Source: Kutzneria kofuensis
GTDB taxonomy: Bacteria; Actinomycetota; Actinomycetes; Mycobacteriales; Pseudonocardiaceae
DNA length: 64,000 nucleotides
NCBI RefSeq assembly: GCF_014203355.1
Contig: NZ_JACHIR010000001.1
Coordinates: 7,008,038-7,072,037 of the forward strand
Reading direction: 5' to 3'
Both the position numbers and the translations under genes were made by a program. Below the pieces are notes generated by a model. That model ran no database searches, had not been told where the DNA came from, and saw nothing but the letters and a program-made list of their open reading frames with translations. Shown here in pieces: positions 10,901 to 17,873 of the stretch; position 1 is the stretch's first letter; each line of letters starts with the position of its first letter.

Positions 10901-11402
10901 TAGCGATGGCGCAGCAGCGGATTCCGCCGCCGCCAAGCCTGTTGCACCTGAGCCCGTTACAGAGCCGGGGGCTGCCCCGGCGGGTTCCTCGAAGCCCGCG
11001 GGTTCCGATGATCCCCGCGAGAACGGAGTTGCGTGGGTGCATCTGGACCACGAAGCAGATCCTCGGCATGCGATGATTACAGTAAGCTCTGGCAACGAGA
11101 CCATACACAGCGAGCAGTTTGGTGGGGTCAACTTTCCCACTGTTAATGGGGTGCGGACCATGATTACCGGCGAGATTCCTAACAGCGCTATTCATGTTCG
11201 CGTCGATCTGCCGGACGGTCCGGGTGCAATCAAGTTTATTGACGGCCGGCTTGAGGATACTGCCATGCAGGCCTATCCCCCTTACAGCTTGGGGCGGCAG
11301 AGTTGCGTATCGTATTGCGCGCAGGTTCTGCAAGCCGGTGGTGTTGATATTCCCAAGAACACGGTGCCGGCGCTTAAGTGGCTCCTGAAGAAGCATGGCT
11401 AA
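4968..11402 (+). CDS. Tat-exported Rhs/YD-repeat protein with toxin-like C-terminus
   Basis: 2144 residues from GTG 4968, chosen over ATG 4929 because GAGGGGGA lies just upstream and it opens on a twin-arginine signal (RRRTFLT, hydrophobic core, Ala-x-Ala-like site). YD/RHS repeats such as YDALGRLTAVW and YDGIGRKTGEY fill roughly residues 900-1650. The Rhs-associated core follows, ending in DPFGNSRG, GPRGYDSTTGRF and SSADPSGM near residue 1811. After the core come a Pro-rich linker, a long hydrophobic Ala-rich segment (about 1880-1960), an Ala/Ser/Pro linker and a tip of about 125 residues. The tip holds His2034 (RHAMITV) and Cys2113 (QSCVSYCAQ), an order that fits a circularly permuted papain/NlpC-like thiol hydrolase; this is inference. 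Base composition becomes AT-richer from about 11030, as in swapped polymorphic-toxin tips. A small gene follows 32 bases on, where an immunity gene would be expected. Confidence 0.9.
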   Translation: MIGVRRRTFLTRTAAAGVVIALLATTAQAVAAPNTSGWHGLGWDLPTLQQVGAVAGQAVANRPVLVPPPSSAPAPQVSWPAAATYHLGLPPDAGVLQPAGSVYIGRAVSATPHSSGQFDVIAVDHAVASSASVQGSLIQVKPVSGDTSGPLTLQLDYSGAGGAYGANYGRRLRFVQYPACILTTPDQDQCHLATPLDSSNDLTHKTVSTDVTMPSATEGVVVAAVGGTSSDSGDFAASSLSPSGSWTSGGAGGDFTYTYPIGVPAAVGGQAPGVALSYSSGSVDGLTAASNDQSSFVGEGWNLTTGGFVERAYKPCAQDLGGNNGQRKTGDACWATDNATISFGAMSGQLVKNGDSWHPKNDDGSKVERLTGGANGDNNGEYWKVTTKDGTQAFFGLNHLPGWQGGNPETNSTWTEPVFGNNNLEPCHQTAFADSACDQAWRWNLDYVVDPHGNATEYFYNKESNYYSKNLGTTGVRYDRDGYLDHIDYGLNTNIGSLFTDSPPARVKFETAQRCASNATGNCDVPNDLVCTANARCEGISPAFFSTKKLTTITTQVSDGKGGETPVNQWALSQSLPFTDDGNSPALWLDSITHTGKAGGHDLALPPTTFSHKLMANRVDLTHNYTAFNHNRIETIVNELGGKTTVTYSDPDCSPSSLPTPSNNGRRCYPVYWTPGGATEPVMDWFNKYVVTAITDDGATALSQPMLTRYDYGEGPDSGAWHFDENVLSDNKYRTYSEWRGYDQVTTTKGQANDPAGPQVVTKAVYMRGMDGFSVPATQGDIPGPSITDSKQFAGYPRETVSYNNGRAITATINDPWSSPATGTDENDGTQSFITGTTTATGLTWLAASNSWRTTRTATTFDSLGQALTTENDGDVSDPSQATCTTFTYAQNSDAWMMSYPQETQKISGKCSADNPAGSGNIITDVRTRFDGQDFGASPTKGEVTEVDGLDSWPAGGTEKFQAPTSTSTYDVYGRSTAATDALGRKTTIKYTPETGGPVTQIATTSPPINGSTPGLVTTRIFDPVSSVLLTAIDGSGLRTDGAYDALGRLTAVWKPGESKAANQPANVTYSYNDNVGKPSTVVTNSLLSNGQYATSYALVDGLGNTVQTQAPTPLGGRLVSDTYFDSQDRAWKSHAAYWNNASTPSGDLLVVKDSSVATTTVSNFDSAGRPIASIYELNGTEQWHTTSSYDGDRVTTVPPNGGTATTVISNGLGQKTKLLQYKDPTKTGPNDAADVTSYTYTAAGLPASVTDPTGKNTWTSTYDLHGHKTSSTDPDAGTSSTTYDAMGQVLTTTDSRGKTLAYAYDGIGRKTGEYAGSTSGPQLAGWTYDSLVKGLPTSSTRYYNGNAYTTSVYKYDDAGRPLGVKYTIPSSEGFLAGNYLFQVFYDKYTGAVTSQSSPAAGGLDGVSIERRYDSLGDPTTLDEVSNDADTPLVSETDYSAYGQVLRTMFADPNQPNQVAVTNVFDAGTGRLQSTLAERSVASNYMITNRAYSYDNAGHIMSIADTPQGTAADVQCFTTDYLQRLTEAWTPASGKCSDTPSTTGLGGAAPYWLSWSYDQTGNRLQQTQHAVTGDTVSKYTYPVPGSPQPHTLLNVQTTGPTGSSQNSYTYDSAGSTKTRNIAGSTQTFAYDDEGSLASAQDASGATSTYVNDADGNRLITRDASGTTLSIGDMELFLAPGSRFPTGTRYYDFNGQKVAERGSVTGLCWTLSDHQGTAYATVNADNLAVSQRRQDPFGNSRGPATLWPDRHGFVGGLQDTTGLTQLGPRGYDSTTGRFAQADPVVDTGDPQQMNGYSYANGSPISSADPSGMTPMPCPNAGGATSVHPACGINSPGNPGQGNHPDPPKPSPTQSQPAPAPPQPSRSSCSWYDVFCQVEAHATVFIAVVTVVAVAATIACAVATAGTCLVAVAAGATEGALWGGTGMLIGAAVSAGAEVVGSIALAGAAGLVAADVADAAAGDVSSVEGAGAAAVDSGAASDGAAADSAAAKPVAPEPVTEPGAAPAGSSKPAGSDDPRENGVAWVHLDHEADPRHAMITVSSGNETIHSEQFGGVNFPTVNGVRTMITGEIPNSAIHVRVDLPDGPGAIKFIDGRLEDTAMQAYPPYSLGRQSCVSYCAQVLQAGGVDIPKNTVPALKWLLKKHG

Positions 11403-11434
11403 CTGCGGTATTGTTCAGATTTGGAGATGGTTGC

Positions 11435-11869
11435 ATGTCGGCATTTGAGTGGATTGACGAGATACCTGACGGATGGGAGCCGCCGGTTGATCTGTTGGGG
11501 CCGAGTCAAGATGTTGTAGCCAACCTTGCTATCAAGATGCTGACTTGCGACTACCTTGGACATCAGGTTCTTGTTCTGGTAGGGCGGTTCATTGCTGAGC
11601 ATTCGTTGTTTACTATGTGGTTCCTTCGGGAGGGTAAGGCTGCGGTGGGCGCCAGGGAGGCGTTGCTTCTTACGCTTCTTCCCATGGAGCAGGTTCGGAT
11701 CGTCTATGAGGCATGGCAGTACTTCGAACGTGTGCCGGTTGTTGCAAATTCGGATGAGGAAGCGGTGCGATTGGGAGAGCGGCGAGGTCAAGCCCGCTTG
11801 GGACTCGAAAATGCGCTTCAGTCGGCAATTGACGCATTTCGTTATGCGCCTGGAAGGAATGTGGACTAG
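11435..11869 (+). CDS. Candidate immunity protein for the Rhs tip
   Basis: 144 residues, starting at ATG 11435 with GGAG 8 bases upstream. The frame is open from 11378, but the upstream part overlaps the Rhs coding end and has no better start. The protein is acidic and mostly predicted helical, with no signal peptide, consistent with a cytosolic partner (MSAFEWIDEIPDGWEPP at the start, a Leu-rich middle, a Glu/Arg-rich C-terminal helix). It matches no family I recognise. The immunity role is inferred only from position directly after the toxin-like tip, its small size, and the same unusually AT-rich composition as the tip. Confidence 0.6.
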   Translation: MSAFEWIDEIPDGWEPPVDLLGPSQDVVANLAIKMLTCDYLGHQVLVLVGRFIAEHSLFTMWFLREGKAAVGAREALLLTLLPMEQVRIVYEAWQYFERVPVVANSDEEAVRLGERRGQARLGLENALQSAIDAFRYAPGRNVD

Positions 11870-12232
11870 ATGTCATTGGTTACGGTGTGCGGCCAGTGAG
11901 ATTGATTACTTGTCGGGTGTGGTGCGTGGGTAATAGGTTGTGTGGTGAAGTTCTAGTTGCTCTCAAGGTGTTCGTTGGGTTTATCGTTCATGTGCGGCCG
12001 CTGTTGAAATTCATTATGGCGATCGAGTGAGGGAATTGCCGGCTGGTGAGACGGCGGCTGACCTCTCATGTGTGTGGCAGTTCAGTGCGCATTCGAACCA
12101 CGGCGCATGTGGCGATGATCGCGATCGGCGGGGTGTGGCGAAATGGGCGTTTCGGGCGGTCGAGATCGGAGCAGACCCTTGCGGTGTTCGGCGGGATAGA
12201 CTGGCGGGATCCTGGTGTAGGGGAGGGCCCGA
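11870..12232. other. Intergenic, no gene seen
   Basis: This stretch of about 360 bases separates the Rhs/immunity pair from the AAA+ gene. Its first half keeps the lower GC of the immunity gene, and GC rises again after about 12050. I see no convincing coding frame, tRNA or terminator. The last 15 bases supply the GGGGAGGG ribosome site of the next gene. It may mark the right edge of the swapped tip cassette. Confidence 0.4.
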
Positions 12233-13507
12233 GTGTCGGACACGCCGTTGATCCGTAGCTTGCGCGCGGCGGTGGAGGCGGTGCCGGGGGACGTGACGTT
12301 GCGGTTGCACCTGGCGGAGCAGCTGCTGGCGGCGGGGGACGCCGAGGGGGCGGCGGAGCAGGCGGCGACGGCGTTGCAGCACGAGCCGACGTCGCAGGTG
12401 GCCCGTGAGGTGCTGCAAAGGGCGCTGGGTAAGCCGGGAGAGGCCGGGGCGAAGCCGGAAGTCGCGAAGGCGGAGGAGCCGGAGGCGGCACGGGCGAAGG
12501 CGGAGCCGAACCCCGAGTTGCGAAGGGCGGAGCCGGAGCGGCGGCAGGAGCCGAGGGCCGAGAAGGCGGAGCCGGAGCGGGTGGCGGAGCCGGTGTTCGA
12601 CTGGGCGGCCGCCGAGGAGGAACTGGGGTTCCTCGACGTCGAAGAGGGCCGGATCACGTTGAAGGACGTGGGCGGCCTGAAGGCGGTGAAGGAGCGGCTG
12701 GAGGCAGCCTTCCTGGCCCCGATGAGGAACCCGGAACTCCGCCGGCTGTACGGGAAGAACATGCGAGGCGGGCTGATGCTGTACGGTCCGCCGGGGTGCG
12801 GGAAGACCTTCGTGGCCCGGGCGGTGGCGGGGGAGCTGGGGGCGAGGTTCATCTCCGTCACGTTGTCGGACGTGCTGAACATGTACATCGGCCAGTCGGA
12901 GCGCAACCTGCACGAGGTGTTCGAGACGGCCCGGAGGAACGCGCCCTGCGTGGTGTTCCTGGACGAGGTGGACGCGCTCGGGCAGAAGCGGAGCCAGCTG
13001 AGGTCGTCGGCGATGCGAGGCACGGTGAACCAGCTGCTGGTGGAGCTGGACAACGCCAGGGACAGCAACGAGGGCGTCTTCGTGCTGGCGGCGACGAACC
13101 ACCCCTGGGACGTGGACACGGCGCTGCGCAGGCCGGGCCGGTTCGACCGGACGCTGCTGGTGTTACCGCCGGACACGCCGGCGCGAGAGGCGATCCTGCG
13201 CTACCACCTGACGGACCGGCACGCGGAAGGCATCGACATCCCGAGGCTGGCGAAGCGGACGGACGGCTACTCGGGCGCGGACCTGGCGCACGCCTGCGAC
13301 GTGGCGGCGGAGAAGGCGCTGCTGGACTCGGTGCGCAACGGCCGGACCCGCATGATCGGGATGGCGGACCTGGAAGAGGCGCTGAAAGAGGTCAAGCCGT
13401 CGACGGGGCCGTGGTTCGCGGCGGCGCGCAACGTGGCGATGTTCGCGAACGAGGGCGGCGTGTACGACGAACTCCTCGCCTACCTGAAGAAGTACCGGCT
13501 GGCCTGA
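12233..13507 (+). CDS. AAA+ ATPase with N-terminal TPR region
   Basis: 424 residues from GTG 12233, with GGGGAGGG just upstream. Residues 1-65 form TPR-like helices (LHLAEQLLAAGDAEGAAEQA). Residues 70-125 are a highly charged Glu/Lys/Arg/Ala linker. From about 140 follows a Cdc48/FtsH/Vps4-type AAA module: Walker A GPPGCGKT at 185-192, Walker B VVFLDEVDAL near 240, sensor 1 in LAATNHPWDVD and arginine fingers in RRPGRFDRTLL. The C-terminus (GPWFAAARNVAMF) recalls the Vps4-like C-terminal helix. It should be an ATP-driven remodeller or unfoldase of unknown client. The next gene starts on the base after its stop codon and also encodes TPRs, so the two products probably form one complex. Confidence 0.88.
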   Translation: MSDTPLIRSLRAAVEAVPGDVTLRLHLAEQLLAAGDAEGAAEQAATALQHEPTSQVAREVLQRALGKPGEAGAKPEVAKAEEPEAARAKAEPNPELRRAEPERRQEPRAEKAEPERVAEPVFDWAAAEEELGFLDVEEGRITLKDVGGLKAVKERLEAAFLAPMRNPELRRLYGKNMRGGLMLYGPPGCGKTFVARAVAGELGARFISVTLSDVLNMYIGQSERNLHEVFETARRNAPCVVFLDEVDALGQKRSQLRSSAMRGTVNQLLVELDNARDSNEGVFVLAATNHPWDVDTALRRPGRFDRTLLVLPPDTPAREAILRYHLTDRHAEGIDIPRLAKRTDGYSGADLAHACDVAAEKALLDSVRNGRTRMIGMADLEEALKEVKPSTGPWFAAARNVAMFANEGGVYDELLAYLKKYRLA

Positions 13508-14515
13508 ATGGACAGCATCGCCCGCGCCCGCACGCTGCTCGACCTCGGCCGCCACGAACAGGCCAAGGAAGAGCTGGCGAAGGCCATCGCGGACGACCCG
13601 GCCTCGACCGAGGCCTGGTGCCTGCTGTCCCAGTGCGAGCAGAAGTCGGGCGACCTGAACGGGATGCTGTACGCGGCGAGACAGGCGCTGGCGTCCACTC
13701 CGGACAGTGAGTGGGCGCACCGGCTGCAAGCGCTTGCGCTGCACAAGCTCGGCCGCCACGACGAGGCGATCCACGCGGCCCGGGAAGCCATCCGGCTGGC
13801 CCCGCACCAGTGGCAGCAGTACGTGGTGCTGGTGACGGCGATGATCCCACGGCTCGACCAGTACTACCTGGAGGCGGCGGGGGCGGCGGACCGGGCGGTG
13901 CAACTGGCGCCGCTGTACGCGGAGACGCACCTGACGCGCGGCATGCTCGCCGGCGCGAGGGGCAACCTCCCGGAGGCGGAGCGGAACTACCGCGAGGCGC
14001 TGCGGATCGACCCGGAAAACGCCGCCGCCCGCAACAACCTGGCGACGATCGAGCTGCGCGGCAACAACCTGAAGGCGGCGACGGCGGGCTTCGCCGCGGC
14101 GCTGGCGGAGAACCCGACGCTGCAGGTGGCCCGGGACAACATCGACATCATCTGCCGGCGCGTCCTCAGGGGCGCACGCCTGGCCGCGCAGACGGTTTTC
14201 ATCGGCGCCGGCTTCATCACGATCGCGTACGAGGGCGGCCCGGCCTTTCCCGCGACGGTGGCCGGACTGCTGGCGATCCTCTGGCTGGTCATGGTGGCAC
14301 GGCTGATCGGCCGCCTGGCCAAGCCGGTCCGGGCCCACCTGCGCAGCCTGATCCGCAACGACCGCCGCTACACCCCGACGGTTCTGTCCACAATGGTCTT
14401 CGTCGGCGCCGCACTGGCGGCCGCCTGGATGCCGATCTACGTGGTGACCGTCGGCATCCTGGCGACCATCGTCTACTTCGTCACCGACCGACTGCGGCGC
14501 GCAAGGACTCCTTGA
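13508..14515 (+). CDS. TPR protein with C-terminal membrane anchor
   Basis: 335 residues, ATG directly after the TGA of the AAA+ gene, so translation is likely coupled. Residues 1-215 are tetratricopeptide repeats (LDLGRHEQAKEELAKAI, LHKLGRHDEAIHAAREAI, GNLPEAERNYREALRIDP, GNNLKAATAGFAAALAENP). Residues 225-335 contain four hydrophobic segments split by a basic loop. It is plausibly a membrane scaffold that presents clients or partners to the neighbouring ATPase; that link is inferred from context. Its 3' end overlaps the convergent hpnH gene by 35 bases. Confidence 0.82.
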   Translation: MDSIARARTLLDLGRHEQAKEELAKAIADDPASTEAWCLLSQCEQKSGDLNGMLYAARQALASTPDSEWAHRLQALALHKLGRHDEAIHAAREAIRLAPHQWQQYVVLVTAMIPRLDQYYLEAAGAADRAVQLAPLYAETHLTRGMLAGARGNLPEAERNYREALRIDPENAAARNNLATIELRGNNLKAATAGFAAALAENPTLQVARDNIDIICRRVLRGARLAAQTVFIGAGFITIAYEGGPAFPATVAGLLAILWLVMVARLIGRLAKPVRAHLRSLIRNDRRYTPTVLSTMVFVGAALAAAWMPIYVVTVGILATIVYFVTDRLRRARTP

Positions 14516-15491
14516 GCGAACCGAGCGTGGCCAGCACGGCGGTGGGCTCGTAGCCGCAGTGCGCCATGCAGTTGGCGCAGCGCGGGTCCTTGCCCCGGCC
14601 GTAGGCGTCCCAGTCGGTCTCCTCGATGAGTTCCCGGTACGTCTTGGCGTACCCGTCGGACATCAGGTAGCACGGCTTCTGCCAGCCCAGCAGCGAGTAG
14701 GACGGAATGCCCCACGCGGTGCAGGAGAAGTCCACCTTGCCCTCGAGGAAGTCCAGGAACAGCGGGGAGTGGTTGAGGCGCCAGCGCTTGCGCCGCCCGT
14801 CGGCGAAGGCCTTGCGGAACAGCTCCCGGGTCTCCTGCACGCCGAGGAAGTGCTCCTGGTCGGGCGCCTTCTCGTAGGCGTACGCCGGCGAGATCATCAT
14901 CTCGCTGACCTTGAGGTCGTCGTTGAGGTAGTCCAGCACCTCGATGACGGTCTGCGGCGTGTCGGTGTTGAAGAAGGTGGTGTTGGTGGTGACCCGGAAC
15001 CCGCGCTTCTGCAGTTCCTTCACCGCCTCCACGGCCTCGTCGAACACGCCCTCCTTGTCCACCGAGGCGTCGTGGCGCTCGCGCAGCCCGTCGATGTGCA
15101 CGGCGAACGCGAAGTACTTGGACGGCTTGAAGTCGAACTTGTCGATCCGCTTGCGCAGCAGCACCGCGTTGGTGCACAGGAACACGTACTTCTTGCGCTT
15201 GACCAGCTCGTTGACGATCTCGTCGATCTGCGGGTGCATCAGCGGCTCGCCGCCGGCGATCGAGACCATCGGGGCGCCGCACTCCTCGATGGCGTTGACC
15301 GCACGCTCGACCGGCATGCGCTGGCGCAGCAGGTCGTGCGGCTGCTGGATCTTGCCGCAGCCCGCGCATTTGAGGTTGCAGGCGAACAGCGGCTCCAGCT
15401 CCACGATGAGCGGGAACTTCTCGCGCCGGCGCAGCTTCTGCCCGAGCAGATAGCCGGCGATCCGCAGGCTCTGGTGCAACGGCATGTTCAC
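14481..15491 (-). CDS. hpnH: Adenosylhopane synthase, radical SAM (HpnH)
   Basis: 336 residues from GTG 15491, with AGAGG 7 bases upstream; the GTGA overlaps the hpnG stop codon. The radical SAM cluster motif CNLKCAGC gives Cys38, Cys42 and Cys45. SIAGGEPLMHP is the SAM-contacting motif, and a C-terminal Cys set (CANCMAHCGYEP) is typical of HpnH. In known pathways HpnH joins a 5'-deoxyadenosyl radical to hopene to give adenosylhopane, the first step of side-chain extension to bacteriohopanepolyols. It is the last gene of the hopanoid operon. Confidence 0.93.
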   Translation of the reverse strand: MNMPLHQSLRIAGYLLGQKLRRREKFPLIVELEPLFACNLKCAGCGKIQQPHDLLRQRMPVERAVNAIEECGAPMVSIAGGEPLMHPQIDEIVNELVKRKKYVFLCTNAVLLRKRIDKFDFKPSKYFAFAVHIDGLRERHDASVDKEGVFDEAVEAVKELQKRGFRVTTNTTFFNTDTPQTVIEVLDYLNDDLKVSEMMISPAYAYEKAPDQEHFLGVQETRELFRKAFADGRRKRWRLNHSPLFLDFLEGKVDFSCTAWGIPSYSLLGWQKPCYLMSDGYAKTYRELIEETDWDAYGRGKDPRCANCMAHCGYEPTAVLATLGSLKESLRAAVGR

Positions 15492-16024
15492 TGTCGTACC
15501 TCTTTCACTTTCGTGTCCGCCCAGTGCCGCAGCACCGGGCCGATTGCGGCGAGCCGGCGCAGCGCCGTGATCCCGCCGCCGAGGGTCGCCGGTCCCAGCA
15601 GTGGCCGGGACGGCGTGTCGACGATCGCGCGCACCACGGCGTGCGGGCGATCGCCGGCGAGTGCGAGCACGCCGGCGGACTCCATGTCCACCGCCAGCGC
15701 ACCGGTACGGGCGGCCAGCTCCGAGCGTTCGGCCGAGCCAACGACGTGGTCGCTGTCGGCGACGACACCGTGGTGCACGGTGAAACCGTTGCCACGCAAC
15801 GACAACGCCAGCTCACGGTCATCGACGACGAGGTCGCCGGGGGCCAGCCCGTCGACGAGCGCCCCGGCGACACCGGCGACGACCAGCGCCGCGCCGGGCG
15901 GCAGCGCGAGCCGGGACGGGTGCCGGACACCCATCCCGACCGCGATCACCGGCACGCCGCGCAGCCCGCGCCGCAGCGCGAACCGCTCGATCCGCAGCGC
16001 GGTGGCGACGACGAGATCAGCCAT
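15488..16024 (-). CDS. hpnG: Adenosylhopane nucleosidase/phosphorylase (HpnG)
   Basis: 178 residues from ATG 16024, which overlaps the end of the cyclase gene by 8 bases. It belongs to the purine nucleoside phosphorylase/MTA-nucleosidase fold: VVAGVAGAL in the phosphate-site region and the VDMESAG motif that binds ribose. It is shorter than the usual 200-250 residues of the superfamily but close to HpnG-type proteins. HpnG removes adenine from adenosylhopane to form ribosylhopane, acting directly after HpnH, whose gene follows with a GTGA overlap. Confidence 0.88.
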   Translation of the reverse strand: MADLVVATALRIERFALRRGLRGVPVIAVGMGVRHPSRLALPPGAALVVAGVAGALVDGLAPGDLVVDDRELALSLRGNGFTVHHGVVADSDHVVGSAERSELAARTGALAVDMESAGVLALAGDRPHAVVRAIVDTPSRPLLGPATLGGGITALRRLAAIGPVLRHWADTKVKEVRQ

Positions 16025-17873
16025 CGAGATACCGACCGAGCGCCGTCAACGGGAAGACCAGGCGGTACAGGTGATAGTTGATGTAGAAGTCGCCGGGGAA
16101 GCCGGTGCCGGTGAACTGCGGCTCGTCCCACGTCCCGTCGGGACGCTGCGTCGCGACGAGCCAGCGGATGCCCCGCTCGGTCGCGGCGCCGCGCTCGCCG
16201 GCCGCCAGCAGCGCGAGCAGCGCCCACGCCGTCTGCGACGCGGTCGAGTCGCCCCGCCCGATCCACGACTTGTCCCGATAGGACCGAAGGTCCTCGCCCC
16301 ACCCGCCGTCGGCGTTCTGGTGCTGCTCCAACCACTTCACGGCCCGCCGGATCGCCGGGTGCACGGTCGGGATGCCGGCGGCGATCAACGCCGGCACCAC
16401 GGCCCCGGTGCCGTAGATGTGGTTCGCGCCCCACCGGCCGAACCACGAGCCGTCGGCCTCCTGGTTGTCCAGCAGCCACTTGATGCCCCGCCGGGCCGGC
16501 TGCAGCCCGGTGAGTCCTTCCGCCGCCAGCATTTCCACCACGTGCGCGGTGACGTCCGCCGACGGCGGATCGATGACGGCGCCGAAGTCGCAGAACGGCA
16601 GCTTCTCGGCCAGCCGCCGGGTGTTGTCGGCGTCGAACGCGCCCCAGCCGCCGTCCTTGGACTGCATGCCGATGGTCCACTCGACGGCCCGGCGCACCGC
16701 CGGCTCGTCGGCCGGCAGCATGCGCCGCAGCGCCAGCACGATCTCGGCGGTGTCGTCGACGTCCGGGTAGTTGTCGTTCTCGAACTCGAACGCCCAACCA
16801 CCCGGCGGCAGCGAGGGCCGGCGCACGGCCCAGTCGCCGCGGACCGTGACCTCCTCGTTCAGCAGCCAGTTCCCGGCGCCCTTGAGCACCGGGTCGTCCG
16901 GCGGCATGCCGGCGTCCAACAACGCCGTGACCGCCAACGCCGTGTCCCACACCGGGGACTGGCACGCCTCCAACCGGCGGACTCCGTTCTCCTTGATGGT
17001 GAACGACTCCAGGCCGTCGAAGGCCTTGCGCAGCACCGGGTGGTCCAGCGGGTAGCCGCGCAGGTGCAGGGCCAGGATGGAATACACCCACGGCGGTTGG
17101 ATGCCGCCCCACCCGCCGTCCGCCTCCTGCCGCTCCAGGATCCACTTGACGCCCTTGCGGATGGAGTACTCGCGCAGCGGTTTGACCGGCAGCTTCGCGT
17201 GCAGGTGCAGCACCTTGTCCAGGCGCTGGAAGAAGCCGGCCCAGCTCAGCGCCGGCTCGAACGGCTTGTCGGGGCGGCCGGTCCTCAGCTCCGCCACGGA
17301 GACGCCCATCGGCCGGGACGGCCGCATCGAGCCGACGATGGTCAGCGGCACCACGGTCTGCCGGGCCCAGCAGCCCCAGTCGTAGATGTTGAGCGGGAAC
17401 CACTTGGGCAGCAGGATCATCTCCGGCGGCAGCACCGGCAGCCGGTCCCACGACCATTCGCCGACCATCGCCAGCCAGATGCGGGTGAACACCCGGCTGT
17501 TCTCGATGCCGCCGTTGTCCAGCACGAACTGCCGGGCCCTGACCATGTGGTCGGCGTCGGCGGGATCGCCGGCCAGCTTCAGCGCGGTGTACGCCTCGAC
17601 CGTGGTGGACAGCTCGCCGGGACCGCCGTAGAAGGTGGCCCAGGTGCCGTCCTCGCGCTGCTGGGAGCGGATCCAGTTGGCGGTCTCCGCGGTGCCGACC
17701 GGCTCCCGGATACCGAGGAACTGCCGCATCAGCATGTCCTCGGCGTCCATCGTGACGTTCGTTTCCAGCTCGCCCTTCCACCAGCCGTCGCCGTCCTGCA
17801 GCGACACCAGGTGGTCGATGGCCTTCCGCCGGGCCAGGTCGATGACATCGTCGCTCACCGATCGCGCCTTCAT
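16017..17873 (-). CDS. shc: Squalene-hopene cyclase
   Basis: 618 residues from ATG 17873, with AGGGA upstream, overlapping the prenyl synthase stop as ATGA. The catalytic protonation motif DVDD lies at residues 371-374, close to its place in the Alicyclobacillus enzyme. Several QW repeats are visible: QEADGGWGG, QSKDGGWGAFDADN, QEADGSWFGRW, QNADGGWGED and QRPDGTWDE. It folds squalene into the pentacyclic hopene/hopanol at the membrane surface. Length and motifs match intact enzymes. Its place between the prenyl synthase and hpnG is the usual actinomycete order. Confidence 0.96.
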   Translation of the reverse strand: MKARSVSDDVIDLARRKAIDHLVSLQDGDGWWKGELETNVTMDAEDMLMRQFLGIREPVGTAETANWIRSQQREDGTWATFYGGPGELSTTVEAYTALKLAGDPADADHMVRARQFVLDNGGIENSRVFTRIWLAMVGEWSWDRLPVLPPEMILLPKWFPLNIYDWGCWARQTVVPLTIVGSMRPSRPMGVSVAELRTGRPDKPFEPALSWAGFFQRLDKVLHLHAKLPVKPLREYSIRKGVKWILERQEADGGWGGIQPPWVYSILALHLRGYPLDHPVLRKAFDGLESFTIKENGVRRLEACQSPVWDTALAVTALLDAGMPPDDPVLKGAGNWLLNEEVTVRGDWAVRRPSLPPGGWAFEFENDNYPDVDDTAEIVLALRRMLPADEPAVRRAVEWTIGMQSKDGGWGAFDADNTRRLAEKLPFCDFGAVIDPPSADVTAHVVEMLAAEGLTGLQPARRGIKWLLDNQEADGSWFGRWGANHIYGTGAVVPALIAAGIPTVHPAIRRAVKWLEQHQNADGGWGEDLRSYRDKSWIGRGDSTASQTAWALLALLAAGERGAATERGIRWLVATQRPDGTWDEPQFTGTGFPGDFYINYHLYRLVFPLTALGRYLDG

